Origin: Kribbella sp. CA-293567
GTDB taxonomy: Bacteria > Actinomycetota > Actinomycetes > Propionibacteriales > Kribbellaceae
DNA length: 64,000 nucleotides
Direction of reading: 5' to 3'
Assembly: GCF_027627575.1 (NCBI RefSeq)
Contig: NZ_CP114065.1
Coordinates: forward strand, 4,712,001 to 4,776,000
Position numbers and translations under genes: made by a program. Every line of letters begins with the position of its first letter. Within the stretch, counting starts at the first letter, position 1. The notes beneath the pieces are model-generated. The model was given only the letters and a program-made list of their open reading frames with translations, was not told where the DNA came from and searched no databases. Positions 8,695 through 17,335 of this stretch are shown one piece after another.

Positions 8695-8797
8695 GCCTAG
8701 ATTCCCTCGAACGCTACGGGAGTCGATCCGGCAATGTCCACGCGCCTCGCCGCCGGTCGGCGGATGTGTGCCCCGGCGAGGCGCACTGTGGCCACGA

Positions 8798-9538
8798 TCA
8801 CTTCTTTTCCCCTTTGGTGACAGGGAGATCGGGCGCCGAGACGTCGTACACCTGGGCATCGCGTTTCATCAGCACGCTGAGTACCGCGGCCTTCCGCTCA
8901 CTGTCATCGTCGCTGCCCCAGACCACCTTCACCTTCGACCCCAGGTTGAGGGTGATCGAGTCCGGCGAGGCCGCCGAGATCGACTCGACCTGGGACCGCA
9001 GGTTGGCCGGCAGTGCTGCCGAAACCGTCACCACCGACCGGATCGTGACGTCTCGCCGGGGTCCGACCACCAGTGCCTCGGGCAGATCGTCCGGCTTGGC
9101 CGGCACGGTCTTGAAGGCCACTCCGGTCGCGTCGACCAGCTCGAAGTTGCTGCCGTCGGTGACCAGCACCACCGGCACCCGCTCGGTCACCACGATCCTC
9201 AGCTGGTCGGGCCACTCCCTGGTCACCTGGGCGTCCGCGACGGACTGGATGGTCCGTACCCGTTCGGCGATCGCGGCCAGGTCCACCTTGGCCAGCGGCG
9301 TCCCGAGCGGCGCGGCCGCCACCTGGGTGATCGTTGCCGTAGGCACCGTATCGGCACCGGCCACCTGTACACCGGAGACCGCGAGCACGGACGAGGAGTA
9401 GAACAGCCAGGCGATGAAGCCGCCGAGCAGGACGATCAGGCCGCCGACCGCCCAGGGCAGCCAGCCGCGCCAGCGCACCAACCGCTGCCGGCGCGCGAAC
9501 CGCTCCTGTGCCCGGGCGAGGTCGGTGCTCTGGCTCAT
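8798..9538 (-). CDS. ftsQ: Cell division protein FtsQ
   Basis: Bitopic membrane protein of the divisome that links FtsB/FtsL to other division proteins. It has 246 residues: a basic cytoplasmic N-terminus (about 1-28), one membrane segment (about 29-49), a POTRA domain starting LAVSGVQVAGADTV, and an FtsQ-type beta domain (EWPDQLRIVVTERVPVVLV). The ATG start at 9538 is 28 nt downstream of the murC stop. It is a core part of the dcw cluster between murC and ftsZ. Confidence 0.93.
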   Translation of the reverse strand: MSQSTDLARAQERFARRQRLVRWRGWLPWAVGGLIVLLGGFIAWLFYSSSVLAVSGVQVAGADTVPTATITQVAAAPLGTPLAKVDLAAIAERVRTIQSVADAQVTREWPDQLRIVVTERVPVVLVTDGSNFELVDATGVAFKTVPAKPDDLPEALVVGPRRDVTIRSVVTVSAALPANLRSQVESISAASPDSITLNLGSKVKVVWGSDDDSERKAAVLSVLMKRDAQVYDVSAPDLPVTKGEKK

Positions 9539-9566
9539 CCCCCGCTCACCACCGGATCGCTCCGGT

Positions 9567-11006
9567 TCACTCCGCGGCCGCCGCCGCGAACGCTGACCGC
9601 TCGGCCAGCAGGCCGAGCACTTCAGGCCCGATCAGCGTCACGTCACCGGCACCGGCGGTGACCACCAGGTCACCCGGCCGGGCCAGGTCGGCGAGCACCT
9701 GCGGTACGGCGGACCAGGACGGCTCGAACCTGACCTGGTCGGGCTTCAGCGGCACATGGTTGGCGATCAGCGCGCCGGTGACGCCGGGCTCGGGGTCCTC
9801 GCGGGCCGCGAACACGTCCATCACCACGACCTCGTCGGCCAGCGCGAGCGCTTCGGAGAACTCGGCCGCGAAGATCCGGGTCCGGCTGAACAGGTGCGGC
9901 TGGAAACAGGCGATCACCCGGCCCTGGCCGGCCACCGTGCGGGCCGCGGTCAGGTCGACGGTGATCTCGGTCGGGTGGTGCGCGTACGAGTCGAAGACCC
10001 GGACGCCGTCCTGCTGCCCCTTGAACTCGAACCGCCGGCCGGTCCCGGTGAAGGACCCGAGTCCTTCGGCCAGGTCGGACGCGGAGAAGCCCAGCCCGAG
10101 CCCCACGGTGAGTGCCGCCGACGCGTTCAGCGCGTTGTGCTTGCCGGCCTGCTGCAGCTTCACCATCGGCAGCTTGCGGCCACGGAAGACCGGTACGAAC
10201 GACTGGTTCGCGCCGTCGGCGACGATCTCGGTGACCTGGGTGTCGGCGTCCGGCGACTCGCCGTACGTCCGGACGTCGATGCCGCGTCCACGCGCGAACT
10301 CGACCAGCTTGCGGGCGCCCGCGTCGTCGTGACAGACGACCATGAAGCCGCCCGGAACGACCCGGTCGCAGAACTGCTCGAAGGCGAGCCGGTAGCTGGC
10401 CTCGTCGCCGTAGTTGTCCAGGTGGTCGGGCTCGACCGAGGTGACGATCGACACCTCGGGGCTGTAGGTCAGGAAGGACTTGTCGGACTCGTCGGCCTCC
10501 GCGACGAACAGCTCACCGGAGCCGTCGTGCGCGTTCGAGCCGGACTCGTTCAGGTTGCCACCGATCGCGTACGACGGATCGGCGCCGCAGTGCTGCAGCG
10601 CGACGGTCAGCATCGAGGTGGTGGTCGTCTTGCCGTGCGTGCCGGCCACGGCGATCCCGCGGCGGCCGACCATGACGGAGGCCAGCGCGGCGGCCCGCGG
10701 CAGGATCGGGATGCCGGCCGCCCGGGCGGCGACGACCTCGGGGTTGTTCTCCCGGATCGCGGTGGAGACCACCACGGTGTCGGCCTCGGCGACGTGCTCG
10801 GCGGCGTGGCCGACCCAGCAGGTCGCGCCGAGGGCCCGCAGCGCGGCGAGCACCTTGCCGTCCTTGCCGTCCGAACCGGAGACCTCGATCCCGCGGGCCG
10901 CCATGATCCGGGCGATACCGGACATCCCGGCGCCGCCGATACCGACGAAGTGCACCCGGCCGAGCTTCTCGGCGGGGAGATGGCTGTCAGGTGAGGTGAC
11001 GATCAC
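9567..11006 (-). CDS. murC: UDP-N-acetylmuramate--L-alanine ligase
   Basis: Cytoplasmic ATP-dependent ligase that adds L-alanine to UDP-MurNAc, the first step of stem-peptide synthesis. It has 479 residues: an N-terminal Rossmann domain (VHFVGIGGAGMSGIA), an ATP-binding P-loop GTHGKT at residues 122-127, a central domain with EPDHLDNYG, and a C-terminal domain with DSYAHHPTEI. The GTG start overlaps the murG stop as GTGA. Confidence 0.97.
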   Translation of the reverse strand: MIVTSPDSHLPAEKLGRVHFVGIGGAGMSGIARIMAARGIEVSGSDGKDGKVLAALRALGATCWVGHAAEHVAEADTVVVSTAIRENNPEVVAARAAGIPILPRAAALASVMVGRRGIAVAGTHGKTTTTSMLTVALQHCGADPSYAIGGNLNESGSNAHDGSGELFVAEADESDKSFLTYSPEVSIVTSVEPDHLDNYGDEASYRLAFEQFCDRVVPGGFMVVCHDDAGARKLVEFARGRGIDVRTYGESPDADTQVTEIVADGANQSFVPVFRGRKLPMVKLQQAGKHNALNASAALTVGLGLGFSASDLAEGLGSFTGTGRRFEFKGQQDGVRVFDSYAHHPTEITVDLTAARTVAGQGRVIACFQPHLFSRTRIFAAEFSEALALADEVVVMDVFAAREDPEPGVTGALIANHVPLKPDQVRFEPSWSAVPQVLADLARPGDLVVTAGAGDVTLIGPEVLGLLAERSAFAAAAAE

Positions 11007-12100
11007 GAGGAAGACCTCACCACATCGAGGACGATCCGCGCCAACCGGTCGTCGGCGTCGAGCTTGATCAGGCCTTGCGCCGCGATCGACATGGCAGTCA
11101 GACGCTCACGGTCGTGCAGAAGTTGGGGCACGGTCGCGCGCACCCAGTCCGGAGTCACCTCGGCGTTGTCGACCAGCAGACCGCCGCCCGCCTCGACGAC
11201 GGCCTTGGCGTTCTGGCGCTGCTCACCGTTGCCGTGCGGCAACGGAACGTAGACGGCAGGCAGGCCCACTCCGGACGCCTCGGTGACCGCGTTCGCGCCC
11301 GAACGGCAGACGACCAGGTCGGCGGCGGCGTACGCGTAGTCCATCCGGTCGATGTAGTTGAGCACCCGGTACGGGTAGGGCCCGCTCTGCGCGACGTCGA
11401 GGGTGTTCTTCGAGCCGATCGCGTGGATCACCTGGACCCCGGCCGCGAGCAGGTCCGCCGCGGCACCGGCGAACGCGTCGTTCAGTTGCTGGGCGCCCTG
11501 CGAGCCACCGGTGACGAACACCGTCGGCGCGTTCGGGTCGAGCCCGAAGAACTCGCGGGCCTCCGCCCGCAGCGCGGCCCGGTCGAGGGTCGAGATCGCC
11601 TGCCGGATCGGCAGCCCGACGTACTGGCCGTGCGGCAGTTCGGTGCCGGGGAAGGAGGTGATCACGTGCTCGGTGCAGTAGCGGGCCGCGAACTTGTTCG
11701 CGATCCCCGGTACGGCGTTGCCCTCGTGCACGACGATCGGCGTCTTGCGCCGCCAGGCGGCGACGTACGCCGGGGTCGACACGTAGCCGCCGAAGCCGAC
11801 CAGGACGTCGGCCTTGACCTCGTCGAGCACCTTGCGGGCGGCGTTCACCGAGCCGAGCATCTTGCCCGGTACGGCGAACAGCGCCGGCGTGGGCTTGCGC
11901 GGCAACGGCACCGGCGGGATCAGTTCGAGCCGGTACCCGGCCTCCGGAACGACGCGGACCTCGAGGCCGCGCTCCGTTCCGAGGGCGACGATCTCGATCG
12001 TCGGGTCGATCCGGCGTAAGGCGTCGGCGGTAGCGATCAGGGGGGAAGTATGGCCGGCGGTACCACCACCGGCCAGGACGATGCTCGGCACAGCTTTCAA
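11003..12100 (-). CDS. murG: UDP-GlcNAc:undecaprenyl-PP-MurNAc-pentapeptide GlcNAc transferase
   Basis: Membrane-associated GT28 glycosyltransferase that converts lipid I to lipid II. It has 365 residues. Family motifs are LAGGGTAGHTSPLIATADAL (N-terminal glycine-rich loop), the GGSQGAQQLN loop, and the C-terminal UDP-GlcNAc site CRSGANAVTEASGVGLPAVYVPLPH with NGEQRQNA. The start is a TTG that overlaps the ftsW stop as TTGA; a GTG three codons in is an alternative start. Confidence 0.97.
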   Translation of the reverse strand: MKAVPSIVLAGGGTAGHTSPLIATADALRRIDPTIEIVALGTERGLEVRVVPEAGYRLELIPPVPLPRKPTPALFAVPGKMLGSVNAARKVLDEVKADVLVGFGGYVSTPAYVAAWRRKTPIVVHEGNAVPGIANKFAARYCTEHVITSFPGTELPHGQYVGLPIRQAISTLDRAALRAEAREFFGLDPNAPTVFVTGGSQGAQQLNDAFAGAAADLLAAGVQVIHAIGSKNTLDVAQSGPYPYRVLNYIDRMDYAYAAADLVVCRSGANAVTEASGVGLPAVYVPLPHGNGEQRQNAKAVVEAGGGLLVDNAEVTPDWVRATVPQLLHDRERLTAMSIAAQGLIKLDADDRLARIVLDVVRSSS

Positions 12101-13416
12101 CGCTCCCGCGTGTTCTCACGGCCACTACGGCCAGGTGTGCGCCACGAAGACATCCACCCGAACCGGGGCCGCCGCAGTTCCTTGAGGGCGGCCTGCGCGC
12201 CGGGTTCGGCCTTCGCGAAGGACAGCAGCATGCCGATCGCGATCAGCGTCGGCAGCAGTGCGGACCCACCGTACGACAAAAGCGGGAGCGGGATACCCAC
12301 GATGGGTAGCAGTCCGATCACGGCACCGAGGTTGACCATCGTCTGGGCCATCAGCCAGACGGTGATTCCGGCCGACGCGTAGCGGACGAACGGGTCGGTG
12401 TTGCGGGTCGCGATCCGGACCCCGACGTAGGCCAGCATCAGGAACAGCGCCAGCACGGTGAGCGACCCGATCAGGCCGAGCTCCTCACCGATCACCGAGA
12501 AGATGAAGTCGGTGTGCGCCTCGGGCAGGTTGCCCCACTTCTGCCGGCTGTTGCCGATCCCGACGCCCCACCAGCCACCCGTGGAGAGCGCGTAGAACGA
12601 GTGATAGGCCTGCCAGCCGACGCCGTCGGGGTCGGCCAGCGGGTTGGTGAAGTTCAGCAGCCGGTCCATCCGGTGCTGCGCGGTGCTGACGAAGTACGCC
12701 GCGATCGCGCCGACCGTGACGATCGTGGCGGCGAACAGCCGGGTCGGCGCGCCGACCACCCAGATCATCCCGATCATCACCGACATCAGCACCAGCGCCG
12801 TCCCGAGGTCGCGCTGCCCGACGACGAGCGCGATCACCAGGCCGCAGACCGGCACCATCGGGATCAGCAGGTGCTTCCACTGGGTCAGCAGTTTCTGCTT
12901 GCGGGCGTAGAGATCCGCGCACCACATCACCAGCGCGAGCTTGGCGAACTCGCTCGGCTGGATCTGCAGCGGGCCGCCGAGCTTCAGCCAGTTCGTGTTG
13001 CCCTTCACGCCGACGCCGAGTCCCGGCACGTAGGTGAGGACGAGCAGGAAGACCGATCCCAGCAGCGCGATGTAGGCCAGCATCCGGAAGTGCCGCGGGG
13101 TCATCCGGGAGGCGACGTACGCCATCGGCAGACCGACCGCGACCCAGATCAGCTGGCGGTAGAAGATCGTGAAGCTGTTGCCGTTCGCCCGCAGCGACAG
13201 CACGCTGGACGCCGACAGCACCATCAGCAGCCCGAGTACGAGCAGCAGGCCGGTCGCGCCGAGCAGCAGATGGTACGACGTCAGCGGCCGGTCCAGGACG
13301 TCCCGGATCGCGGCCAGCCACGGCCGTTCGGCCGGAGCCGGTGCCTTGGCGCCGCCGCTGGACTTGCCGGGCTTGCCCTGAGGCTGCCCGGCGGGCTGAT
13401 CCGTGATCGTCGTCAT
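12097..13416 (-). CDS. ftsW: Lipid II polymerase FtsW (SEDS family)
   Basis: Polytopic SEDS glycosyltransferase that polymerises lipid II at the septum together with its cognate PBP FtsI. It has 439 residues and about ten membrane segments. Family motifs include GVKGNTNWLKLGGPLQIQPSEFAKLALV and DFIFSVIGEELGLIGSL, and the C-terminal PLLSYGGSALL motif. The cytoplasmic N-terminus (about 40 residues) is rich in Gly, Lys and Pro. Its neighbours are murD upstream and murG downstream. Confidence 0.96.
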   Translation of the reverse strand: MTTITDQPAGQPQGKPGKSSGGAKAPAPAERPWLAAIRDVLDRPLTSYHLLLGATGLLLVLGLLMVLSASSVLSLRANGNSFTIFYRQLIWVAVGLPMAYVASRMTPRHFRMLAYIALLGSVFLLVLTYVPGLGVGVKGNTNWLKLGGPLQIQPSEFAKLALVMWCADLYARKQKLLTQWKHLLIPMVPVCGLVIALVVGQRDLGTALVLMSVMIGMIWVVGAPTRLFAATIVTVGAIAAYFVSTAQHRMDRLLNFTNPLADPDGVGWQAYHSFYALSTGGWWGVGIGNSRQKWGNLPEAHTDFIFSVIGEELGLIGSLTVLALFLMLAYVGVRIATRNTDPFVRYASAGITVWLMAQTMVNLGAVIGLLPIVGIPLPLLSYGGSALLPTLIAIGMLLSFAKAEPGAQAALKELRRPRFGWMSSWRTPGRSGRENTRER

Positions 13417-13431
13417 GCGATCACCTCCGGA

Positions 13432-14871
13432 TCAGCTGTCGCCCAGCCGCAGTACGGCTTCGGCGAAGGCGTCTCCGCGGGCTCCATAGTTGGCGAACAT
13501 GTCCCAGGAAGCGCAGCCGGGCGCGAGCAGCACGGTGTCCCCCACCTGGGCCAGCTTCGTCGCCTCCCCCACCACGGTCTTCATGGCACCAGTGTCCGTT
13601 GCCTCCACGACGATCACCGGGACATCCGGCGCGTGTCGGGCAAGTGCTTCGGCGATCACGGCTCGGTCCTGGCCGAGCAGCACGACACCGCGCAGCCGGT
13701 CCCTGGCCGCCTCGACCAGCTCGTCGAAGGTCGCTCCCTTGGCCTGGCCGCCGGCGATCCAGACGACGTGCTCGTAGGCCAGCAGCGAGGCCTGGGCGGC
13801 GTGCGGGTTGGTGGCCTTGGAGTCGTCGACATAGTTGACTCCGGCGACCTCACCGACGGTCGCGATCCGGTGCGCGTCCGGCCGGAAGACCCGCAGACCG
13901 TCCCGGACCGCCCTCGCCGGTACGCCGAACGCCCGGGCCAGCGCCGCGGCGGCGAGCGCGTTGGCCACGTTGTGCGGAGCCGGCGGCGTGACGTCGGCGA
14001 TCGTCGCGATCTCCAGCGCGGAGTCGGCCCGCTGCTCGACGAACGCGCGATCGACGATCAGCTCGTCGACCAGCCCGACCATCGAGATGGCCGGCATCCC
14101 GAGGGTGAAGCCGATCGCCCGGCAGCCCTCGATCACGTCGGCGTCGGCCACCAGTTGCTCGGTGGCCGGGTCGGCGACGTTGTAGACGCAGGCGATCTGG
14201 CAGTTCTCGAAGATCTTGCCCTTCGCCAGGGCGTAGGCGTCCATCGAGCCGTGCCAGTCGACGTGGTCGGGCGCGAGGTTCAGGACCGCGGCCGAGTGCG
14301 CCGACATCGAGTCGGTGAAGTGCAGTTGGTAGCTGGACAGCTCGACCGCGATCACGTCGTACGGCTCGGGGTCCATCACGGCCTCCAGCAACGGCAGGCC
14401 GACGTTGCCGGCCGCCACCGCGCGGTGCCCGGCAGCGGTCAGGATCGAGGTCAGCATCTGCACCGTGGTGGTCTTGCCGTTGGTACCGGTGACGCACAAC
14501 CAGGGCGCCGCCGTGGCGGGATCGCGCAGCCGCCAGGCCAGCTCGATCTCACTCCAGACCGGGATGCCACGCTCGACGGCGGCCGCGAGCAGCGGCGCGT
14601 GCGGCGGAATACCCGGCGACGTGACGACCACCTCGACCTCGGCCGGCAACTCCGCGGTACTGCCCGCGCCGAGCCTGATGGTGGCGCCCAGCGTCTCGAG
14701 GATCTGCGCCTTGTCGCGCAGCGCCTCGCTGTCGCGGTCGTCGAGCACGGTGACGTGGTCGGCACCGGCCTGGATCAGCGAGTCGGCGCAGGCGTACCCA
14801 GCCGTACCGAAGCCCAGGACGACGAACCGCGTCGTCGCCCAGCCGTCGTCGGTCCGTGTCGTGAGGCTCAC
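13432..14871 (-). CDS. murD: UDP-MurNAc-L-alanine--D-glutamate ligase
   Basis: Cytoplasmic ligase adding D-glutamate to UDP-MurNAc-L-Ala. It has 479 residues from the chosen start. Motifs are an N-terminal Rossmann fold (RFVVLGFGTAGYACADSL), P-loop CVTGTNGKTTTVQ, NLAPDHVDWHGSMDAYA, and YVDDSKATNPHAA in the C-terminal domain. The frame stays open upstream through mraY, but homology begins here. I chose the GTG at 14871, which overlaps the mraY stop as GTGA; an in-frame ATG at 14883 would add four residues. Confidence 0.95.
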   Translation of the reverse strand: MSLTTRTDDGWATTRFVVLGFGTAGYACADSLIQAGADHVTVLDDRDSEALRDKAQILETLGATIRLGAGSTAELPAEVEVVVTSPGIPPHAPLLAAAVERGIPVWSEIELAWRLRDPATAAPWLCVTGTNGKTTTVQMLTSILTAAGHRAVAAGNVGLPLLEAVMDPEPYDVIAVELSSYQLHFTDSMSAHSAAVLNLAPDHVDWHGSMDAYALAKGKIFENCQIACVYNVADPATEQLVADADVIEGCRAIGFTLGMPAISMVGLVDELIVDRAFVEQRADSALEIATIADVTPPAPHNVANALAAAALARAFGVPARAVRDGLRVFRPDAHRIATVGEVAGVNYVDDSKATNPHAAQASLLAYEHVVWIAGGQAKGATFDELVEAARDRLRGVVLLGQDRAVIAEALARHAPDVPVIVVEATDTGAMKTVVGEATKLAQVGDTVLLAPGCASWDMFANYGARGDAFAEAVLRLGDS

Positions 14872-15944
14872 TGTGCCACCCATTCCGCGTAGAACAAGCC
14901 GAGCCCGGTGGCGACGCAGAGGCCGGAGATGATCCAGAACCGGATCACCACGTTCACCTGTTCCCAGCCGAGCATCTCGAAGTGGTGCTGCAGCGGCGCC
15001 ATCCGGAACATCCGCTTGCCGACGCCGCCGGTCCGCTTGGTGATCTTGAACCAGCCGACCTGCAGGATGACCGAGGCGGTGATGATCACGAACAGGCCGC
15101 CGAGCAGCAGTACCAGCAGCTCGGTCCGGGTCATCACCGCGAAGCCGGCCACCGCGCCGCCGAGCGACAGCGAGCCGGTGTCGCCCATGAAGATCTTGGC
15201 CGGCGAGGCGTTCCACCACAGGAAGCCGAACAGCGCACCGGTCAGCGCGGCCGCGACCACCGCCAGGTCGAGCGGGTCGCGGACCTCGTAACACTTGATC
15301 CCCGGCGCGGTCAGGCAGCTCTGGTTGGACTGCCAGATGCAGATCAGCGTGTAGGCGCCGAAGACCATCATCGACGCGCCGGTGGCCAGACCGTCCAGGC
15401 CGTCGGCGAGGTTGACGCCGTTCGACATCCCCGCGATCAGCAGCAGGATCCAGATCACCACCAGCACCGGCGCCAGCTGCAGCCAGGAGATGTCCCGGAT
15501 GAAGGAGATGAACGGTGAGGCCGGGGTCTGGCCGCGGACGTCGGGGAACTGCAGCGCCAGGATCGCGAAGGCGACCGCGACGACCGTCTGCCCGGCCAGC
15601 TTGGCCTTGCTGCGCAGGCCGAGACTGCGCTGCCGGAAGATCTTGATGAAGTCGTCCAGGAAGCCGACCGCGCCCATCCCGGCGAACAGGAACAGCACCA
15701 GCAGCGCCGACAGGCTCGGCGCCTTGCCGGTGAACAACTTCGCCACGAAGTACCCGACGATGGTGGCGATGATGAAGACGGTGCCGCCCATCGTCGGCGT
15801 ACCGCGCTTGGTGTGGTGCGAGGTCGGGCCGTCGTCGCGGATCTCCTGGCCGTAGCCCCGCTTGGACAGCAGGTTGATCGCCAGCCGGGTGCCGAGCAGC
15901 GTGAGCGCCATCGACACGGCGCCCGCGAGCAGGATCGAGATCAC
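14868..15944 (-). CDS. mraY: Phospho-MurNAc-pentapeptide transferase
   Basis: Polytopic membrane enzyme that transfers phospho-MurNAc-pentapeptide to undecaprenyl phosphate, forming lipid I. It has 358 residues and about ten membrane helices. Conserved loops are visible: PTMGGTVFI, FLDDFIKI (Mg-binding Asp pair), NGVNLADGLDGLATG, FMGDTGSL and PLQHHFEM. The GTG start (VISILLAGAV) overlaps the murF stop as GTGA. Confidence 0.97.
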   Translation of the reverse strand: MISILLAGAVSMALTLLGTRLAINLLSKRGYGQEIRDDGPTSHHTKRGTPTMGGTVFIIATIVGYFVAKLFTGKAPSLSALLVLFLFAGMGAVGFLDDFIKIFRQRSLGLRSKAKLAGQTVVAVAFAILALQFPDVRGQTPASPFISFIRDISWLQLAPVLVVIWILLLIAGMSNGVNLADGLDGLATGASMMVFGAYTLICIWQSNQSCLTAPGIKCYEVRDPLDLAVVAAALTGALFGFLWWNASPAKIFMGDTGSLSLGGAVAGFAVMTRTELLVLLLGGLFVIITASVILQVGWFKITKRTGGVGKRMFRMAPLQHHFEMLGWEQVNVVIRFWIISGLCVATGLGLFYAEWVAQ

Positions 15945-17335
15945 TGCGAAGCCTCCTCGAGCAGCGCCGCTGCCAGTCTTTCCAGACCGGCCGCGCGGGA
16001 TGCCTTGACCAGCACCACGTCACCGGGCCGCAGTTCCTTGCGGAGCAGCTCCAGCGCTCCGTCGATGTCGTCGACGTACGCCGACTCGTTGCCCCACGAT
16101 CCTTCCAGCGAGGCGCCGAGGTGGATCGGCCGGGCCGGTTCGCCGACCGCGATCAGCCGGTGCACGTCCAGCCGGACCACCAGCCGCCCGACCCCGTCGT
16201 GCTCCTCCGTGCTGGTGTCGCCGAGCTCCCGCATCTCCCCCAGCACCGCCCAGGTCCGGGCACCGCGGGTGCGGCCGATCGCGACCAGCGCCTTCAGGGC
16301 GGCCCGGACCGAGTCGGGGTTGGCGTTGTAGGCGTCGTTGATGACCGTCACGCCGTCGGCGCGCTCGGTCACCTCCATCCGCCACTTGGAGACGGCCGTC
16401 GCGGTGTTGAGGCCGTCGGCGATCTGCGCCGGCGTGAGTCCGGCGGCCTGGACGGCGGCCGCGGCGGCGAGCGCGTTCGACACCTGGTGCTCCCCGACCA
16501 GCTGGAGCTGTACGACGTGCTCCTCGCCGTCCAGGTGCAGGGTGAAGCCCGGCCGCCCGAGGGAGTCGAGCTCGACGCCGGTCGCCCGGACGTCCACGTC
16601 GGAGGTCTCGCCCCAGGTGACCACGGTCTGCTCGGTCCGGCTCGCCATCGCGGCGACCCGCTGGTCCCCGGCGTTCAGGACGGCGGTGCCGCCCGGCAGG
16701 ACGGCCTCGATCAGCTCGCCCTTGGCGACGGCGATCGCGTCCTGGCTGCCGAACTCGCCGATGTGCGAGTGGCCGACGTTCAGTACCAGCCCGATCTTCG
16801 GCGGGGTGATCCGGCACAGGTAGGTGATGTCGCCGACGTGCCGGGCGCCCATCTCGGCGACCAGGAAGCGGGTGGTCAGATCGGCCTTCAGGGCCGTCAG
16901 CGGGTGACCGATCTCGTTGTTGAACGAGCCGACCGGCGCGACCGTCGGCCCGTACGGCGCCAGCAGCTGGGCGATCAGGTCCTTCGTACTGGTCTTGCCC
17001 TGCGATCCGGTCAGCCCGATCACGGTCAGGTCCGGCAGCCGCGAGACGACGTACCGGGCCAGCTCACCGATCGCGACCTGGACGTCGGGGACCACGATGC
17101 ACGGGCAGCCGTCGATCGGCCGGGTGGTGATCGAGACCGTCGCACCGGCCGCGGTCACCGCCGGGACGTACTCGTGCCCGTCCACGTTCTCACCGGCGAA
17201 GGCGACGAACAGCCCGCCCGCGGCGACCTTGCGGGAGTCGATCTCGACGCCGGCCTCGACCAGCGCGGCCGGATCCGCACCGGCCAGCTCACCACCGACG
17301 GCTTCGGCGAGCTGAGCACAACTGACGGGGATCAA
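15941..17335 (-). CDS. murF: UDP-MurNAc-tripeptide--D-Ala-D-Ala ligase
   Basis: Cytoplasmic ligase that adds the D-Ala-D-Ala dipeptide, completing the stem pentapeptide. It has 464 residues. Motifs are IDSRKVAAGGLFVAF in the N-terminal domain, a P-loop GSQGKTSTK near residue 110, NVGHSHIGEFGS, and VINDAYNANPDSV in the C-terminal domain. The start is a TTG overlapping the murE stop as TTGA. Confidence 0.97.
   Translation of the reverse strand: MIPVSCAQLAEAVGGELAGADPAALVEAGVEIDSRKVAAGGLFVAFAGENVDGHEYVPAVTAAGATVSITTRPIDGCPCIVVPDVQVAIGELARYVVSRLPDLTVIGLTGSQGKTSTKDLIAQLLAPYGPTVAPVGSFNNEIGHPLTALKADLTTRFLVAEMGARHVGDITYLCRITPPKIGLVLNVGHSHIGEFGSQDAIAVAKGELIEAVLPGGTAVLNAGDQRVAAMASRTEQTVVTWGETSDVDVRATGVELDSLGRPGFTLHLDGEEHVVQLQLVGEHQVSNALAAAAAVQAAGLTPAQIADGLNTATAVSKWRMEVTERADGVTVINDAYNANPDSVRAALKALVAIGRTRGARTWAVLGEMRELGDTSTEEHDGVGRLVVRLDVHRLIAVGEPARPIHLGASLEGSWGNESAYVDDIDGALELLRKELRPGDVVLVKASRAAGLERLAAALLEEASQ

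Noticed and set aside
13432..16023. Single 863-aa frame spanning murD and mraY
   Set aside because: Homology to MurD begins only at 14871; the part across mraY is an Arg-rich shadow of the mraY coding frame.
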